From assembly GCF_040546765.1 (NCBI RefSeq), contig NZ_JBEPOK010000001.1, positions 3,968,001 to 4,032,000 of the forward strand: a stretch of DNA of 64,000 nt, in the 5' to 3' direction. Each line of letters begins with the position of its first letter. Position 1 is the stretch's first letter. A program made the position numbers and the translations under genes. The DNA is from Arthrobacter sp. OAP107 (GTDB lineage: Bacteria > Actinomycetota > Actinomycetes > Actinomycetales > Micrococcaceae). Positions 34,658 to 43,218 of the stretch are shown in pieces. The notes beneath the pieces were generated by a model. That model saw only the letters and a program-made list of their open reading frames with translations. It searched no databases and was not told the DNA's origin.

Positions 34658-35206
34658 TCAGCGAGCGAGCAGTCCGTCAGCGACGATCGCAAGCATCGAT
34701 GCCACTGCGTCGGCAGGAAGCTCGCTGTTGTCTGCCACCGCGGCCGCCCCGCCAACAAGCCGGCTGATTTGCATTGCCTCCACCCCGGGGCGCAGGGCCG
34801 AGTCCAACGCGTCAATCACGCGCTGATTCGCATTGATGTAAGTCGTGCATTTCGCCGCGAATGGCGACTCAGGGTCGCCCAGCGCAGCAGTGATCCGGGC
34901 GGCGGCACCTTTGTGTTCGGTCAGCATCGCTGCGTAGTCGCTCAGCCAAGTCAACAACTGCTCCCGCGCCGGCGCGTTGATCGAAAGCGCCCTGTCGACC
35001 GCCTCGTTGACCTTCTCTGCCCAGGCCTCAAGGACCGCGTCATACAGGGACTCTTTGGTAGGAAAGTGCCGATACAGCGTGCCGGTGCCCACCCCGGCCC
35101 CTTTGGCGACCTCGTCCATCGAGACGGCGTCGAAGCCTTTGGCGCGGAAGAACGCACGCGCAACCTCCACGATCCGGTCGCGGTTGCGTTGAGCATCAGC
35201 GCGCAC
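34658..35206 (-). CDS. TetR family regulator, divergent from a DHA2 efflux pump
   Basis: A 182-aa TetR protein: RIVEVARAFFRAKGFDAVSMDEVAKGAGVGTGTLYRHFPTK forms the helix-turn-helix (in the first 55 residues). The start is set at GTG 35206, preceded by GAAAGG. It is transcribed away from a 14-helix MFS gene, with two palindromes between them. This is the usual arrangement of a self-regulated drug efflux cassette. Confidence 0.9.
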   Translation of the reverse strand: MRADAQRNRDRIVEVARAFFRAKGFDAVSMDEVAKGAGVGTGTLYRHFPTKESLYDAVLEAWAEKVNEAVDRALSINAPAREQLLTWLSDYAAMLTEHKGAAARITAALGDPESPFAAKCTTYINANQRVIDALDSALRPGVEAMQISRLVGGAAAVADNSELPADAVASMLAIVADGLLAR

Positions 35207-35235
35207 AGAAACACCTTTCAAAACGTGTTGCCAAA

Positions 35236-35252
35236 ACGGAGAGTGTCTCCGT
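35236..35252. promoter_or_regulatory. Candidate operator of the TetR/DHA2 pair, site 1
   Basis: Perfect arms ACGGAGA and TCTCCGT with three bases between, located 30 bases upstream of the tetR start, in the shared promoter region. Confidence 0.6.
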
Positions 35253-35258
35253 ACAGTT

Positions 35259-35283
35259 CTAAGCGGAGCATCTCTCCTCTTAG
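35259..35283. promoter_or_regulatory. Candidate operator of the TetR/DHA2 pair, site 2
   Basis: A 25-bp interrupted palindrome (CTAAG, GGAG, then CTCC, CTTAG) lies 39 bases before the pump start. Its GGAG/CTCC core resembles site 1. Confidence 0.5.
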
Positions 35284-35321
35284 TGTACGTCAGCCCTTCG
35301 GCTAGAACAGGACACCACCAC

Positions 35322-36731
35322 ATGACATCCACAATTGCCACACGGGCGCCCGCCGGGACCGCGCCATCCGGCCGCCGCGTAGGCAGCATTGGCCTCTGGC
35401 TGGTCATGCTTGCCCAACTCATGCTTGTCCTCGACGCAACCGTCGTCAACGTCGCGCTCCCCCACATTGCCACCGACCTCCATTTCACCCGCGCCCAGCT
35501 CAGCTGGGTTTTGAACGGCTACGCCGTAGCCTTCGGCGGCCTCCTGCTGCTCGGCGGACGGATCGGAGACGTCTTCGGCCGTCGCCGCACGTTCCTGGTG
35601 GGCGTCGCAGTCTTCACGGTCTTCTCGCTGCTCGGCGGCCTGGCCACCTCACCCCTTCTCCTCGTCATCGCACGCGCACTCCAAGGCCTCGGTGCCGCGT
35701 TCGCCGCCCCGAGCGTGCTCGCGCTCATCACTACGAGCGCACGGGACGACGGCGCACGGAACCGTGCGCTTGCACTGTTCTCCGCTGTCGCCTCGATGGG
35801 CGGCGCGCTCGGGCTCATTCTTGGCGGCCTGCTCACCGACACGGCCAACTGGCGGTGGACCCTCTTCATCAACGTGCCGATCGGCGTCGTGGTCCTCATT
35901 GCCGTGCCGCGCCTCGTCGCCGAAACTCCTCGCAGACCCGGGCGCTTCGACATTCTGGGAGCAGTGACCGCAACGGGCGGCGCCGTCGCCATTGTGTGGG
36001 CTCTCATCCAGGCGGGCGACGACGGCTGGTCCAGTCCCCGCACGATCGGCGGGTTCGTGGTCGGCGCAGCGCTGATCACCGTGCTCGCCTTCACCGAGCG
36101 GAGAGTGGCCCACCCTCTGCTCCACCCGCAGTTGCTCCGCAGCCCGAGCCGGGTGGCGGCGCTGGCGGCGATGGCGGCCACCTATGGCGGGATGCTGGCG
36201 ATGTTCTTCCTCATGGTCCAGTACCTCGAAAACGATCTGCACCTCACGCCACTGTTGACGGGGCTGGTGTTCCTGCCGATGCCCCTGAGCATCTTCGCGA
36301 TGTCGCGGATCGTCCCGCGCCTGGTCGAGCGCTTCGGGGCCGTCCGCCTCGTCATCCTTGGCGCCGCCCTTCGCGTCGTCGCCTTCCTGCCGCTGACGCA
36401 GCTGAGTGCCAACACGCCCTTCGCGATCGTGATGGTTGCCCTGCTGCTTACGGGAATCTCAGCCGGCATGACGTTCATGCCGCTCACGACGCTCGCGCTT
36501 CGCAACGTCGAACCCGAGCACGCAGGGTCCGCCTCAGGGCTTTTCCAGACAATGCAGCAACTTGGCGGGGCCGTTGGACTCGCCATCGTGGCTTCGACCT
36601 ACGCGGCCTTCGCCACCCCTGGCGACTTCCTGACCGGCGGGCGGGCCGGGTTCTGGTCGGCGACCATCCTCTCCGCCCTCGCGCTGGCAGCCGTCGTCGG
36701 GCTGGTCATCAGGCCTCGGAAGGCGGGATGA
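35322..36731 (+). CDS. MFS drug efflux transporter, DHA2 family (14 TMS)
   Basis: A 469-aa membrane protein with the DHA2 signatures LDATVVNVALPHI in helix 1, GGRIGDVFGRRR in the first loop and ALQGLGAAFAAPSVLALI near helix 5. About 14 spans are visible. ATG 35322 with AGGAC upstream gives the usual N-terminus. It likely exports hydrophobic drugs under control of the divergent TetR regulator. The cassette lies between an intact GntR gene and its deletion copy, so it may be inserted cargo. Confidence 0.9.
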   Translation: MTSTIATRAPAGTAPSGRRVGSIGLWLVMLAQLMLVLDATVVNVALPHIATDLHFTRAQLSWVLNGYAVAFGGLLLLGGRIGDVFGRRRTFLVGVAVFTVFSLLGGLATSPLLLVIARALQGLGAAFAAPSVLALITTSARDDGARNRALALFSAVASMGGALGLILGGLLTDTANWRWTLFINVPIGVVVLIAVPRLVAETPRRPGRFDILGAVTATGGAVAIVWALIQAGDDGWSSPRTIGGFVVGAALITVLAFTERRVAHPLLHPQLLRSPSRVAALAAMAATYGGMLAMFFLMVQYLENDLHLTPLLTGLVFLPMPLSIFAMSRIVPRLVERFGAVRLVILGAALRVVAFLPLTQLSANTPFAIVMVALLLTGISAGMTFMPLTTLALRNVEPEHAGSASGLFQTMQQLGGAVGLAIVASTYAAFATPGDFLTGGRAGFWSATILSALALAAVVGLVIRPRKAG

Positions 36732-36743
36732 GGGCACCAGTTC

Positions 36744-36852
36744 GGGTGGCTGATTACTCACGGATCGCCGAAGCCATCCGCAACAACCTGTTGCAGCCCG
36801 GCTCCATGCTCGCGCCGGCCACCTCTCCGTGATGCAGTCGCTGCAGTCCTGA
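36744..36852 (+). pseudogene. Internally deleted copy of the GntR gene
   Basis: Bases 36756-36812 match 33868-33924 of the intact GntR gene with one mismatch over 57 bases. They are followed directly by 36813-36852, which matches the last 40 bases of that gene (34535-34574) with two mismatches. About 610 bases between are missing. The join at ATGCTC/GCGCCGGCC has short shared bases, consistent with slippage or illegitimate recombination. Confidence 0.9.
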
Positions 36853-36954
36853 CGCCACACCCGGGTCGTGGCCACACCACCGGGTTGCGCTTCAAAGCGG
36901 AGAAGTTCTATAGCGCGCACTTTTGCTAGTGCAGTCAAAGGAATACTTCGAAGA

Positions 36955-36988
36955 GGGATGCCCCGGCCGCAAACGGCCGGGGCATCCC
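36955..36988. terminator. Strong terminator-like hairpin
   Basis: Perfect 15-base arms GGGATGCCCCGGCCG and CGGCCGGGGCATCCC surround a CAAA loop. It lies between the GntR remnant and the convergent TM2-Ltp gene; T-runs are short. Confidence 0.7.
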
Positions 36989-37040
36989 TTGCGCCTTGAA
37001 GCTGAGCGCTCCAATCAGGGCCACATGTTCGTCATAGTCA

Positions 37041-38219
37041 CTAGAGACCGGTCTTGCTCACACCGTACTCGGCCTGCGCCGGTGTGTATCCCTCAAAGAG
37101 CAGTTGATCGATCAGCCCGGAGCGGGAAAAGGACGTGTATTCCAAGTAATCTTTGGCGGCTTTGGCTGCCTGCTCGTTCCAGTTGACGGTCACCCGGTCC
37201 ACAGCCCACGTCGCATCCGGCGTCGAATACTTTTCGAAGACCAACTGCTTGATCAGACCCGGCCGCGAGAAAGCTGTGTAATCGAGGTAATCTTCAGCCG
37301 CCCTCAGAGCGTTCTGCTGACTGAGCGTCCCAGCTTCAGCTGCGGCCTTTGCAGCAGCGGCAGCGTCCGCCTTGGCCTTAGCCTCTGCGTCAGCCTTAGC
37401 CTTCGCCTCCTTGGCAGCAGCGTCCGCTTTAGCCTTAGCCTCCGCGTCCGCCTTGCCGGCCTTGGCCTCTTTGGCAGCAGCGTCCGCTTTAGCCTTAGCC
37501 TCCGCGTCAGCCTTAGCCTTCGCCTCCTTGGCAGCAGCATCAGCCGCGGCCTTAGCTTCCGCATCAGCCTTAGCCTTTGCGTCAGCCTCAGCCTTGGCGA
37601 CTACCGGATCCTGCGTTGCGGTCTCTACCGGAGCAGCAGAAGGGGGAGCAACCGAGGAGTCATTGGCAGTGGAAACGGCCGGCGCGGACGTTGGTGCAGC
37701 TTCGCTGCGGGTCGCGTTCAGGATGATGCCGAGCAGGATGAAAGCGCCCGTGACGATCAAGGCAACTTTCTTATGCCTGTCGTAACCCTCCAGCGGAAGC
37801 CCCTGCTTGTCGCGGGTCTTGTTCACAAGTATGAGGATGAGGTCAATCAGGGCCCATATACCCAGGCCACCGAAAGTAACCAGCTTGAGGAGGCCGGTTC
37901 CGACTTTGCCCAGATAGAACCGATCCACGCCTAAAACGCCGAGGAGGAGGGAGAGTAACCACGTGACGAGGAAAGACTTATTGCCCTGCTGGGCCTGTCC
38001 TTTGTGCGGGTACCCGTACGCGGCTCCCCGCATCGGCGGCTGCTGAGGCATTTGAGGGTACGGCTGCTGGTTCAGGACGTGCCCCGGGTACGGCGGTTGG
38101 GCGGACTGTCCAGGGTACGAAGCCGTCGGCTGCTGCGCCATGGCCGGCTGCCACTCAGGCTGACCGGGGGCGGAAGCCGCCCGAGCTGTCGGTGGCTGTT
38201 CCGGATAGGACTGGGGCAT
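37041..38219 (-). CDS. TM2 domain protein with Ala/Lys linker and two C-terminal Ltp-type domains
   Basis: A 392-aa protein. Residues 1-75 are Pro/Gln/Tyr-rich and probably cytoplasmic. A TM2 domain follows with FLVTWLLSLLLGVLGVDRFYLG and a third span near residue 145. Then comes a long alanine-lysine-glutamate repeat (AKADAEAKAKADAA type), and finally two copies of an Ltp-like domain, each with DYL(D/E)YT(A/S)FSR(P/S)GLI(K/D)QL. Ltp domains occur in phage superinfection-exclusion lipoproteins and in many actinobacterial surface proteins. GAAGGGA precedes ATG 38219. Role in envelope or phage exclusion is inferred. Confidence 0.85.
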   Translation of the reverse strand: MPQSYPEQPPTARAASAPGQPEWQPAMAQQPTASYPGQSAQPPYPGHVLNQQPYPQMPQQPPMRGAAYGYPHKGQAQQGNKSFLVTWLLSLLLGVLGVDRFYLGKVGTGLLKLVTFGGLGIWALIDLILILVNKTRDKQGLPLEGYDRHKKVALIVTGAFILLGIILNATRSEAAPTSAPAVSTANDSSVAPPSAAPVETATQDPVVAKAEADAKAKADAEAKAAADAAAKEAKAKADAEAKAKADAAAKEAKAGKADAEAKAKADAAAKEAKAKADAEAKAKADAAAAAKAAAEAGTLSQQNALRAAEDYLDYTAFSRPGLIKQLVFEKYSTPDATWAVDRVTVNWNEQAAKAAKDYLEYTSFSRSGLIDQLLFEGYTPAQAEYGVSKTGL

Positions 38220-38445
38220 GCTGTTCCCTTCGATGGTGTCGTGCGATTCGTCTCGTCTTGAGGGCATCTGGAATTCCCATCGAAAGCCGGCTTCCCCCAA
38301 GCCATGTATTCCGCATTCATTCTTTTGCGACAGGCTCAAGCTCTGCGTGGGTTTGGCCATGCTGAACGCAAGGTTCTGCACAGGATTACGCAAAGGTGTG
38401 GTCCGAGCCCGCAAAGCTACTGGACCCTGCGCGCGTCCGACCTTG

Positions 38446-38590
38446 GCACTGATGGGCGCCGCCACGTCCCAGATCTCGTACAGCGCCTCAAAGGGCGGCG
38501 TCCTGTCGATGAGCCGTGAGCTGGGTGTGCACTTCGCCCGCGAGGGCATCCGCGTGAGTGCCTTGTGCCCCGGCCCGGTCAATACGCCGC
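38446..38590 (+). pseudogene. Fragment of a short-chain dehydrogenase gene
   Basis: The sequence encodes ATSQISYSASKGGVLSMSR and GIRVSALCPGPVNTP, the active-site Tyr-xxx-Lys helix and following loop of a 3-oxoacyl-ACP-reductase-like SDR. The Rossmann N-terminus and the C-terminal third are absent. It is followed at once by a GntR gene tail, so two broken genes are joined. Confidence 0.85.
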
Positions 38591-38591
38591 C

Positions 38592-38632
38592 GGGCCGGGC
38601 ACCTCTCGTTGATGCAGTCGTTCCGGTCCTGA
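38592..38632 (+). pseudogene. Third copy of the GntR gene tail
   Basis: This 41-base stretch encodes GHLSLMQSFRS and a stop. It matches the tail of the intact GntR gene at 34535-34575 (GHLSVMQSLQS) with several changes, so it is an older copy than the one at 36813-36852. Confidence 0.75.
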
Positions 38633-38703
38633 ACCGCATGCCTGCCCGGATTTCCAAGAGCCGTGCACGGAGAGTCAAGTAACCAAGAGCCCTGCAATTT
38701 AGC

Positions 38704-38716
38704 GTTGTGACACAAC
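38704..38716. promoter_or_regulatory. Candidate operator upstream of amidohydrolase
   Basis: GTTGTG-A-CACAAC is a perfect 6-base inverted repeat 21 bases before the amidohydrolase start; it could bind a GntR-like or other dimeric regulator. Confidence 0.4.
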
Positions 38717-38737
38717 ACACCTTTAGGGACTGAGGTT

Positions 38738-40435
38738 ATGAACAACACAGCTGACCTTCTTCTGATCAACGGTCTCATCGACACCCTGGACGATGAACAC
38801 CCTCGAGTCACGGCACTCGCCGTCAAGGCCGGGAAGGTCCTCGCACTCGGTTCGTCTGCCGAGGATGCAGCCGGACCGGGCACGGACATCATCGACCTCA
38901 AGGGCGCCTATGTAATGCCCGGACTGCTGGACGTCCACAACCACCACATGCTTGCGGGGCAAATGGATTTGTTCGAGCTCAACGAGGTGCCCAACAAATC
39001 GCTTGATGATCTCCTCACCGCCGTTGCGAATTACGCAAAAAGTCTTGGCCCGGACGAGTGGCTGATCGGCGGAAGCTGGGGTTCCGGTCTCCTTGCCGAA
39101 CTCAACTCCGTGGAAACGCTGGCTCGCTTTGATGCCGCGACCGGCGGACGGCCCGCCATCCTGAAAGACGACAGCAAGCACAACAGGTGGGTGAATACCA
39201 AAGGACTGGCACTGGCAGGAATCGACGAGTGCACGCCGGATCCCGAGGGCGGCCAGATTATGCGGGACGCTTCGGGGCGTGCCACTGGTGTCCTCATCGA
39301 GGCCGGAGGCGTCCTGGTCGAACAGACGGTGGCGCGGCTGCAGCCCCGGTCCAGGCAGGACCTGGCCCGGGCCGCAGCACGCGGTATCGAAATTCTGCAT
39401 TCCTACGGGATCACGGGGTTCCAGGACGCGGCCTCGTCACTCCAGCTGCTGCAGGCATTGAAAGAGCTCGACGACTCCGGTGGACTCTCTGCATGGGTGG
39501 TGACCTCCATGCAGGCGAATGACTTTATTTTCGGCACCACTCCACTCGGAGAGGGCATCATCGCCCACCGCGAGGACACACGGTCCGAACACCACCGGCC
39601 CGACTTCATCAAGATCTTCCTTGACGGGGTTCCCCCGGCTGGTACGGCGGCGTTCATTGAACCGTATCTGTCCGACGTCGGCTTTCCGGAGTGCCACTGC
39701 GGAGGCACCACCATGCCTGCAGCGGAACTTGAGCGCTGGCTTATGGGCACAGCCGAAAGAGGTATTTCCGCAAAGATCCACTGCACGGGGGATGCGTCGG
39801 TCCGCCTGGTGCTGGACACTGTCGCCAAAGTCCGTTCAGCCGGATACACAAAACCGAGGTACCACATCGCCCACGGCCAGTTTGTCCAGGAACAGGACAT
39901 CCCCCGGTTTGCCGAGCTCGATGTCACCGCGGACATCTCCCCCTCGTTGTGGTTCCCGGGCGTCATCTCCGAGGCCATCGCTACGGTACTCCCCGCGGAA
40001 AGGGCGTCGAAGATGCAGCCCAACCGTGCCCTTATGGACGCCGGCGCCCGGGTCGCCGGCGGCTCGGACTGGCCGGTCAGCGTGTCGCCCAACGCCTGGG
40101 AAGGGATTTACGGCCTGGTCACCCGGCAGGACCCAACGGGACAATTCCCGGGCACGCTCTGGCCCGAACAGGCCATTTCACTTCCGGAAGCCATCAGGGT
40201 CTACACCACGAACTCCGCGGAGGCGATGGGCATTGATGATGTCACCGGCTCCCTGGCCCCGGGAAAGTCAGCAGACTTCATCGTCCTGACTGACAATCCG
40301 CACGGGATCGACATCGAACAGATTCCGCACATCAAAACCCGGCAGACCTGGTTCGCAGGCCGCAAGGTCTTCGATGCCGAGTCGACGGAACCCGCTGCCA
40401 CCCCGGCCGAAGGACGCGCAACACAGCGAGCCTGA
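38738..40435 (+). CDS. Amidohydrolase family protein (YtcJ-like)
   Basis: A 565-aa metal-dependent amidohydrolase: VMPGLLDVHNHHM carries the first metal-binding histidines, AKIHCTGD and HIAHGQF later ones, and GGSDWPVS the catalytic aspartate. The family (Amidohydro_3, YtcJ) hydrolyses N-acyl, formyl or aryl compounds and remains largely uncharacterised. GAGG precedes ATG 38738. An MFS gene follows on the same strand, so uptake and hydrolysis of one compound is likely. Confidence 0.9.
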   Translation: MNNTADLLLINGLIDTLDDEHPRVTALAVKAGKVLALGSSAEDAAGPGTDIIDLKGAYVMPGLLDVHNHHMLAGQMDLFELNEVPNKSLDDLLTAVANYAKSLGPDEWLIGGSWGSGLLAELNSVETLARFDAATGGRPAILKDDSKHNRWVNTKGLALAGIDECTPDPEGGQIMRDASGRATGVLIEAGGVLVEQTVARLQPRSRQDLARAAARGIEILHSYGITGFQDAASSLQLLQALKELDDSGGLSAWVVTSMQANDFIFGTTPLGEGIIAHREDTRSEHHRPDFIKIFLDGVPPAGTAAFIEPYLSDVGFPECHCGGTTMPAAELERWLMGTAERGISAKIHCTGDASVRLVLDTVAKVRSAGYTKPRYHIAHGQFVQEQDIPRFAELDVTADISPSLWFPGVISEAIATVLPAERASKMQPNRALMDAGARVAGGSDWPVSVSPNAWEGIYGLVTRQDPTGQFPGTLWPEQAISLPEAIRVYTTNSAEAMGIDDVTGSLAPGKSADFIVLTDNPHGIDIEQIPHIKTRQTWFAGRKVFDAESTEPAATPAEGRATQRA

Positions 40436-40538
40436 CGGTTCCGCAGCACCCCTGCTGCTTACATCCGCAGGGATCATCACACCATTTCACGCCGACGGCG
40501 GCCCCCCGCCGCTTCGTCCTGCCCGAAAGGCAATGACC

Positions 40539-41756
40539 ATGACCGCCACCGCACAAGCTGCTCCGGCAGCCGTCTCCTCGGACAAGGGGACGTACACCTA
40601 TATCGCTGTTTTCAGTGCCGTCCTATACACCGTCCTGCTGATTGCCCCTGTCATCGCAGGCAAACTGATCGAGCAGTTCGGGCTGTCCCCGGTCCAGGTA
40701 GGGACGCTCTTCTCGTTGGAGCTTGGAGCCTTCAGTCTTGCCACGGTGCCGGCGTACTTGTGGCTCCGCCGGATGAACCTGAGGACGGCCAGCTACATCT
40801 TCACCTCCGTCGTCATTGCAGGCAACGTCGTCTCGGGATTTGTGGACGACTTTGGCCTGTTGATGATCGCCAGGGTGGTGACCAGCCTTGCGGCCGGCTC
40901 CATCACGGTGATCATCCTGACCCTTAGCGGTAAAACTGCCAACCCCAGCCGAGCCTTCGGAATATTCGTCGTTTTCCAACTGGCCATGGGAGCACTCATT
41001 CTGGCGGTCTTCCCGTCATTGTTCGCGGGAGCGGGAGTGTCAGCGATTTACTGGACACTTGCCGGGCTCGCGGTACTGTGCCTTTTCGTAGTCAACCGCA
41101 TCGACGGCGAAGTGCTGCGGACCGCTGTCCCCGTTGCTGCCGAGGCAGCACAGCGGGTCCCCGTTCTCAAGGCAGCCGCGGGGATGGCCGCGGTGCTGCT
41201 CTTCTACATTGCGCTCAGCGGTATCTGGTCATTCATAGCCCAGATCGCGGCCGGCTCCGGAATCGACCTGTCCGCCAGCAGCCTTGTGCTTTCCCTGGCC
41301 ACTGTCGCCGGGATACTGTCGGCCCTCGTTGCAACCGCCCTTGGTGAGACGCCGCATCGAAAGCTGTACCTGGCGGTAGGTTACGCAGGAATGGCGGCCA
41401 GCATCGCGTTGCTCTTCGGCTCACCGGCCCTGATCCAGTTTGCCGTCGCCGCGGTGATCTTCAAGTTCGCCTGGACCTTCATCCTGCCGTACCTGCTGTC
41501 CACGTTGTCCTCTCTTTCCAGCGGCGCCCACCTGATGAACACAACAAACCTGATGATCGGCACGGGCTTCTCCATCGGTCCGATTGTCAGCGGAGCATTG
41601 ATCCAGTCAGGCGGGGGCTCATTCACGGGCATGCTCGTTTTCGCCCTCGCCGGAGTGCTGGCGTCGTGCGCGCTCGTCCTCATCGCACAGCGCCGTACGA
41701 CCACCGAGCCGGGCCTCACTGGCGTCGCCGGATTCTGGATAGCCCCGGCGGCATGA
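40539..41756 (+). CDS. MFS transporter paired with amidohydrolase
   Basis: A 405-aa protein with about 12 membrane spans starting at YTYIAVFSAVLYTVLLIAPV. GAAAGG lies eight bases before ATG 40539; ATG 40533 is too close to that site. It resembles small-substrate MFS importers but no specific subgroup is evident. The 103-base gap to the amidohydrolase has no terminator, supporting cotranscription. Confidence 0.85.
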   Translation: MTATAQAAPAAVSSDKGTYTYIAVFSAVLYTVLLIAPVIAGKLIEQFGLSPVQVGTLFSLELGAFSLATVPAYLWLRRMNLRTASYIFTSVVIAGNVVSGFVDDFGLLMIARVVTSLAAGSITVIILTLSGKTANPSRAFGIFVVFQLAMGALILAVFPSLFAGAGVSAIYWTLAGLAVLCLFVVNRIDGEVLRTAVPVAAEAAQRVPVLKAAAGMAAVLLFYIALSGIWSFIAQIAAGSGIDLSASSLVLSLATVAGILSALVATALGETPHRKLYLAVGYAGMAASIALLFGSPALIQFAVAAVIFKFAWTFILPYLLSTLSSLSSGAHLMNTTNLMIGTGFSIGPIVSGALIQSGGGSFTGMLVFALAGVLASCALVLIAQRRTTTEPGLTGVAGFWIAPAA

Positions 41757-41777
41757 TGGGAAACGCTCCGCCAGCGG

Positions 41778-42026
41778 TCACCACCAACGGTGCCGGCACT
41801 CCGAGTTCTGGCATGCCCACTTCGGTACCCCGGATTCAACCTTGCCCGTGGCGGGATAGATCCGTACTTCCTCGGTCAGGCAGCAGCCGGCAAACTCAGT
41901 TCTCGGGTGCTCGGCCATGACCTCTGGCATCACCATGCCGTAGGCGATCCGCCAGGCTTCATGGCCGCAAACGGGGCATCTGCGGACACTTTCACGTTTC
42001 TTTGCGGACTTCACATCGTTGGCCAT
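41778..42026 (-). CDS. Small zinc-ribbon protein
   Basis: An 82-aa protein with CPVCGHEAW near the N-terminus and CQNSECRHRW at the end: four Cys in two knuckles of a zinc ribbon, linked by EVRIYPATGKVESGV. Such proteins are often nucleic-acid binding or adaptor factors. The family is not recognised. Confidence 0.65.
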   Translation of the reverse strand: MANDVKSAKKRESVRRCPVCGHEAWRIAYGMVMPEVMAEHPRTEFAGCCLTEEVRIYPATGKVESGVPKWACQNSECRHRWW

Positions 42027-42060
42027 GCATGCAATGTATCCGCGGGTAGCGACAACTACG

Positions 42061-42107
42061 GCAGTTACAAAAAAAACTCTTAGCGGCTAAGCAATTTTTG
42101 TAACTGC
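42061..42107. repeat. 47-bp inverted repeat at a gene truncation point
   Basis: Perfect 13-base arms GCAGTTACAAAAA and TTTTTGTAACTGC flank an inner CTTAGCGGCTAAG. It stands exactly where a flavoprotein gene has lost its 5' half, and is more AT-rich than its surroundings. It may be a terminator for the zinc-ribbon side, or a recombination site. Confidence 0.6.
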
Positions 42108-42116
42108 TGCAGTCGG

Positions 42117-42782
42117 ATGGGCCCTTACAGGAACCCGGCCCAGCTCAAGCCGGGTCCGGTCCTGCTGGTGGGGGCGGGCAACTCCGGGGCTGAGATCGCG
42201 CTGGAAACCAGCCGCACGCATGAAACCTGGCTGGCCGGCAGGACTACCGGCGAGATCCCGTTCCGGCACGGCCGGAATGCGGCCCGGTTCCTCATCCCGA
42301 TGGTCCGCTTTGCCGGGATGCACGTGCTGAACACCGGCACGCCGGTGGGGCGCAAGGTGCTGCCCAAGCTGGCCGGCATGGGCAGGCCGCTGATCCGCAC
42401 CAAGACTGCGGACCTCCGTGCCGCCGGCGTCCAGCTGGTGCCGCGGGTCGCCGGGGTCCGGCACGGCGAGGTGATGCTCGACGACGGCCGGAGCCTTCCG
42501 GTGGCAAACGTCATCTGGTGCACCGGCTTTACCGAGGCCTACCCCTGGATGGAGATCCCTGCGCTGCCCGCAGGCTGGCGCGAGCAGCAGCACCGCGGGA
42601 TCGTGGATGCGCTGCCGGGCCTGTACCTGCTGGGCCAGGACCTCCTCTTCGCGGCAGCATCGGAAACCCTCCCCGGCGTGTGCCGGGACGCCAAGTACCT
42701 GGCGAAGCGGCTGGCGGCCACGCGGGTTCCGCAGCCCGAATCGGAGGTCCAAAGCGGGCGCGTTGCCCGGCTGGGGAGTTAG
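42117..42782 (+). pseudogene. C-terminal half of a flavin-dependent monooxygenase
   Basis: About 221 codons encode the NADPH-binding half of a YUCCA/FMO-like flavoprotein: VLLVGAGNSGAEIALE, VIWCTGFTEAYPW and GLYLLGQDLLFAAASETLPGV. The N-terminal FAD-binding motif and about 200 residues are missing. The upstream sequence is a palindrome and not coding. The open frame is otherwise intact, so the truncation is probably recent. Confidence 0.8.
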
Positions 42783-42785
42783 CTG

Positions 42786-43166
42786 TTACGCGCGCTGGGA
42801 GAGGTTGAGAATGTTCCCTTCGCTGTCCAGGAACCAGGCGGCCTTCCCCCAGTCGCTGGTGGCAATGCCGTTCTCCGTCTTCAACCCGGGCTGGTCGTAC
42901 TCTTCAAAGACGACGCCGCGGCCCCGCAGCTCCTCCACCTCGCGTTCCAGGTTGTCCGTGACCCACCCCATCTGGGTGTTCTTCGCGGTCCCCGCATTCT
43001 CTGTCTGGTAGATGAGGAAGCCCGTTCCGTGGCCGCCGCGGTACACCAGGCTGCCGTCCTCCGGGGACTCGGCAGGTTCCAGCCCCAGCTTGTCCCGGTA
43101 GAAGTCCTTCGCCCGGTTGATGTCCTTCGCGGGAAGAACACCCATGATGTCTGAATCGGTGAGCAT
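42786..43166 (-). CDS. VOC family (glyoxalase-like) protein
   Basis: A 126-aa protein with the VOC fold pattern: VLPAKDINRAKDFYRDKLGLEP at the start and AAWFLDSEGNILNLSQ at the end. It could be a dioxygenase-like or lyase domain, or bind antibiotics. A GYD-domain gene lies just upstream on the same strand, so the two are probably cotranscribed. Confidence 0.85.
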   Translation of the reverse strand: MLTDSDIMGVLPAKDINRAKDFYRDKLGLEPAESPEDGSLVYRGGHGTGFLIYQTENAGTAKNTQMGWVTDNLEREVEELRGRGVVFEEYDQPGLKTENGIATSDWGKAAWFLDSEGNILNLSQRA

Positions 43167-43218
43167 GATGATTTCCTCCTGTGCTTTTGTTACCTGGTGA
43201 ATGGCTCTCTCCCGCGCC

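Noticed and set aside
36744..36852. A separate small gene after the DHA2 pump
   Set aside because: It matches two separate parts of the GntR gene at 33793 with the middle deleted, so it is a pseudogene fragment.
37300..37580. Direct repeats as a CRISPR or minisatellite
   Set aside because: The repetition follows the Ala/Lys/Glu coding repeat of the TM2-Ltp protein and has no spacers.
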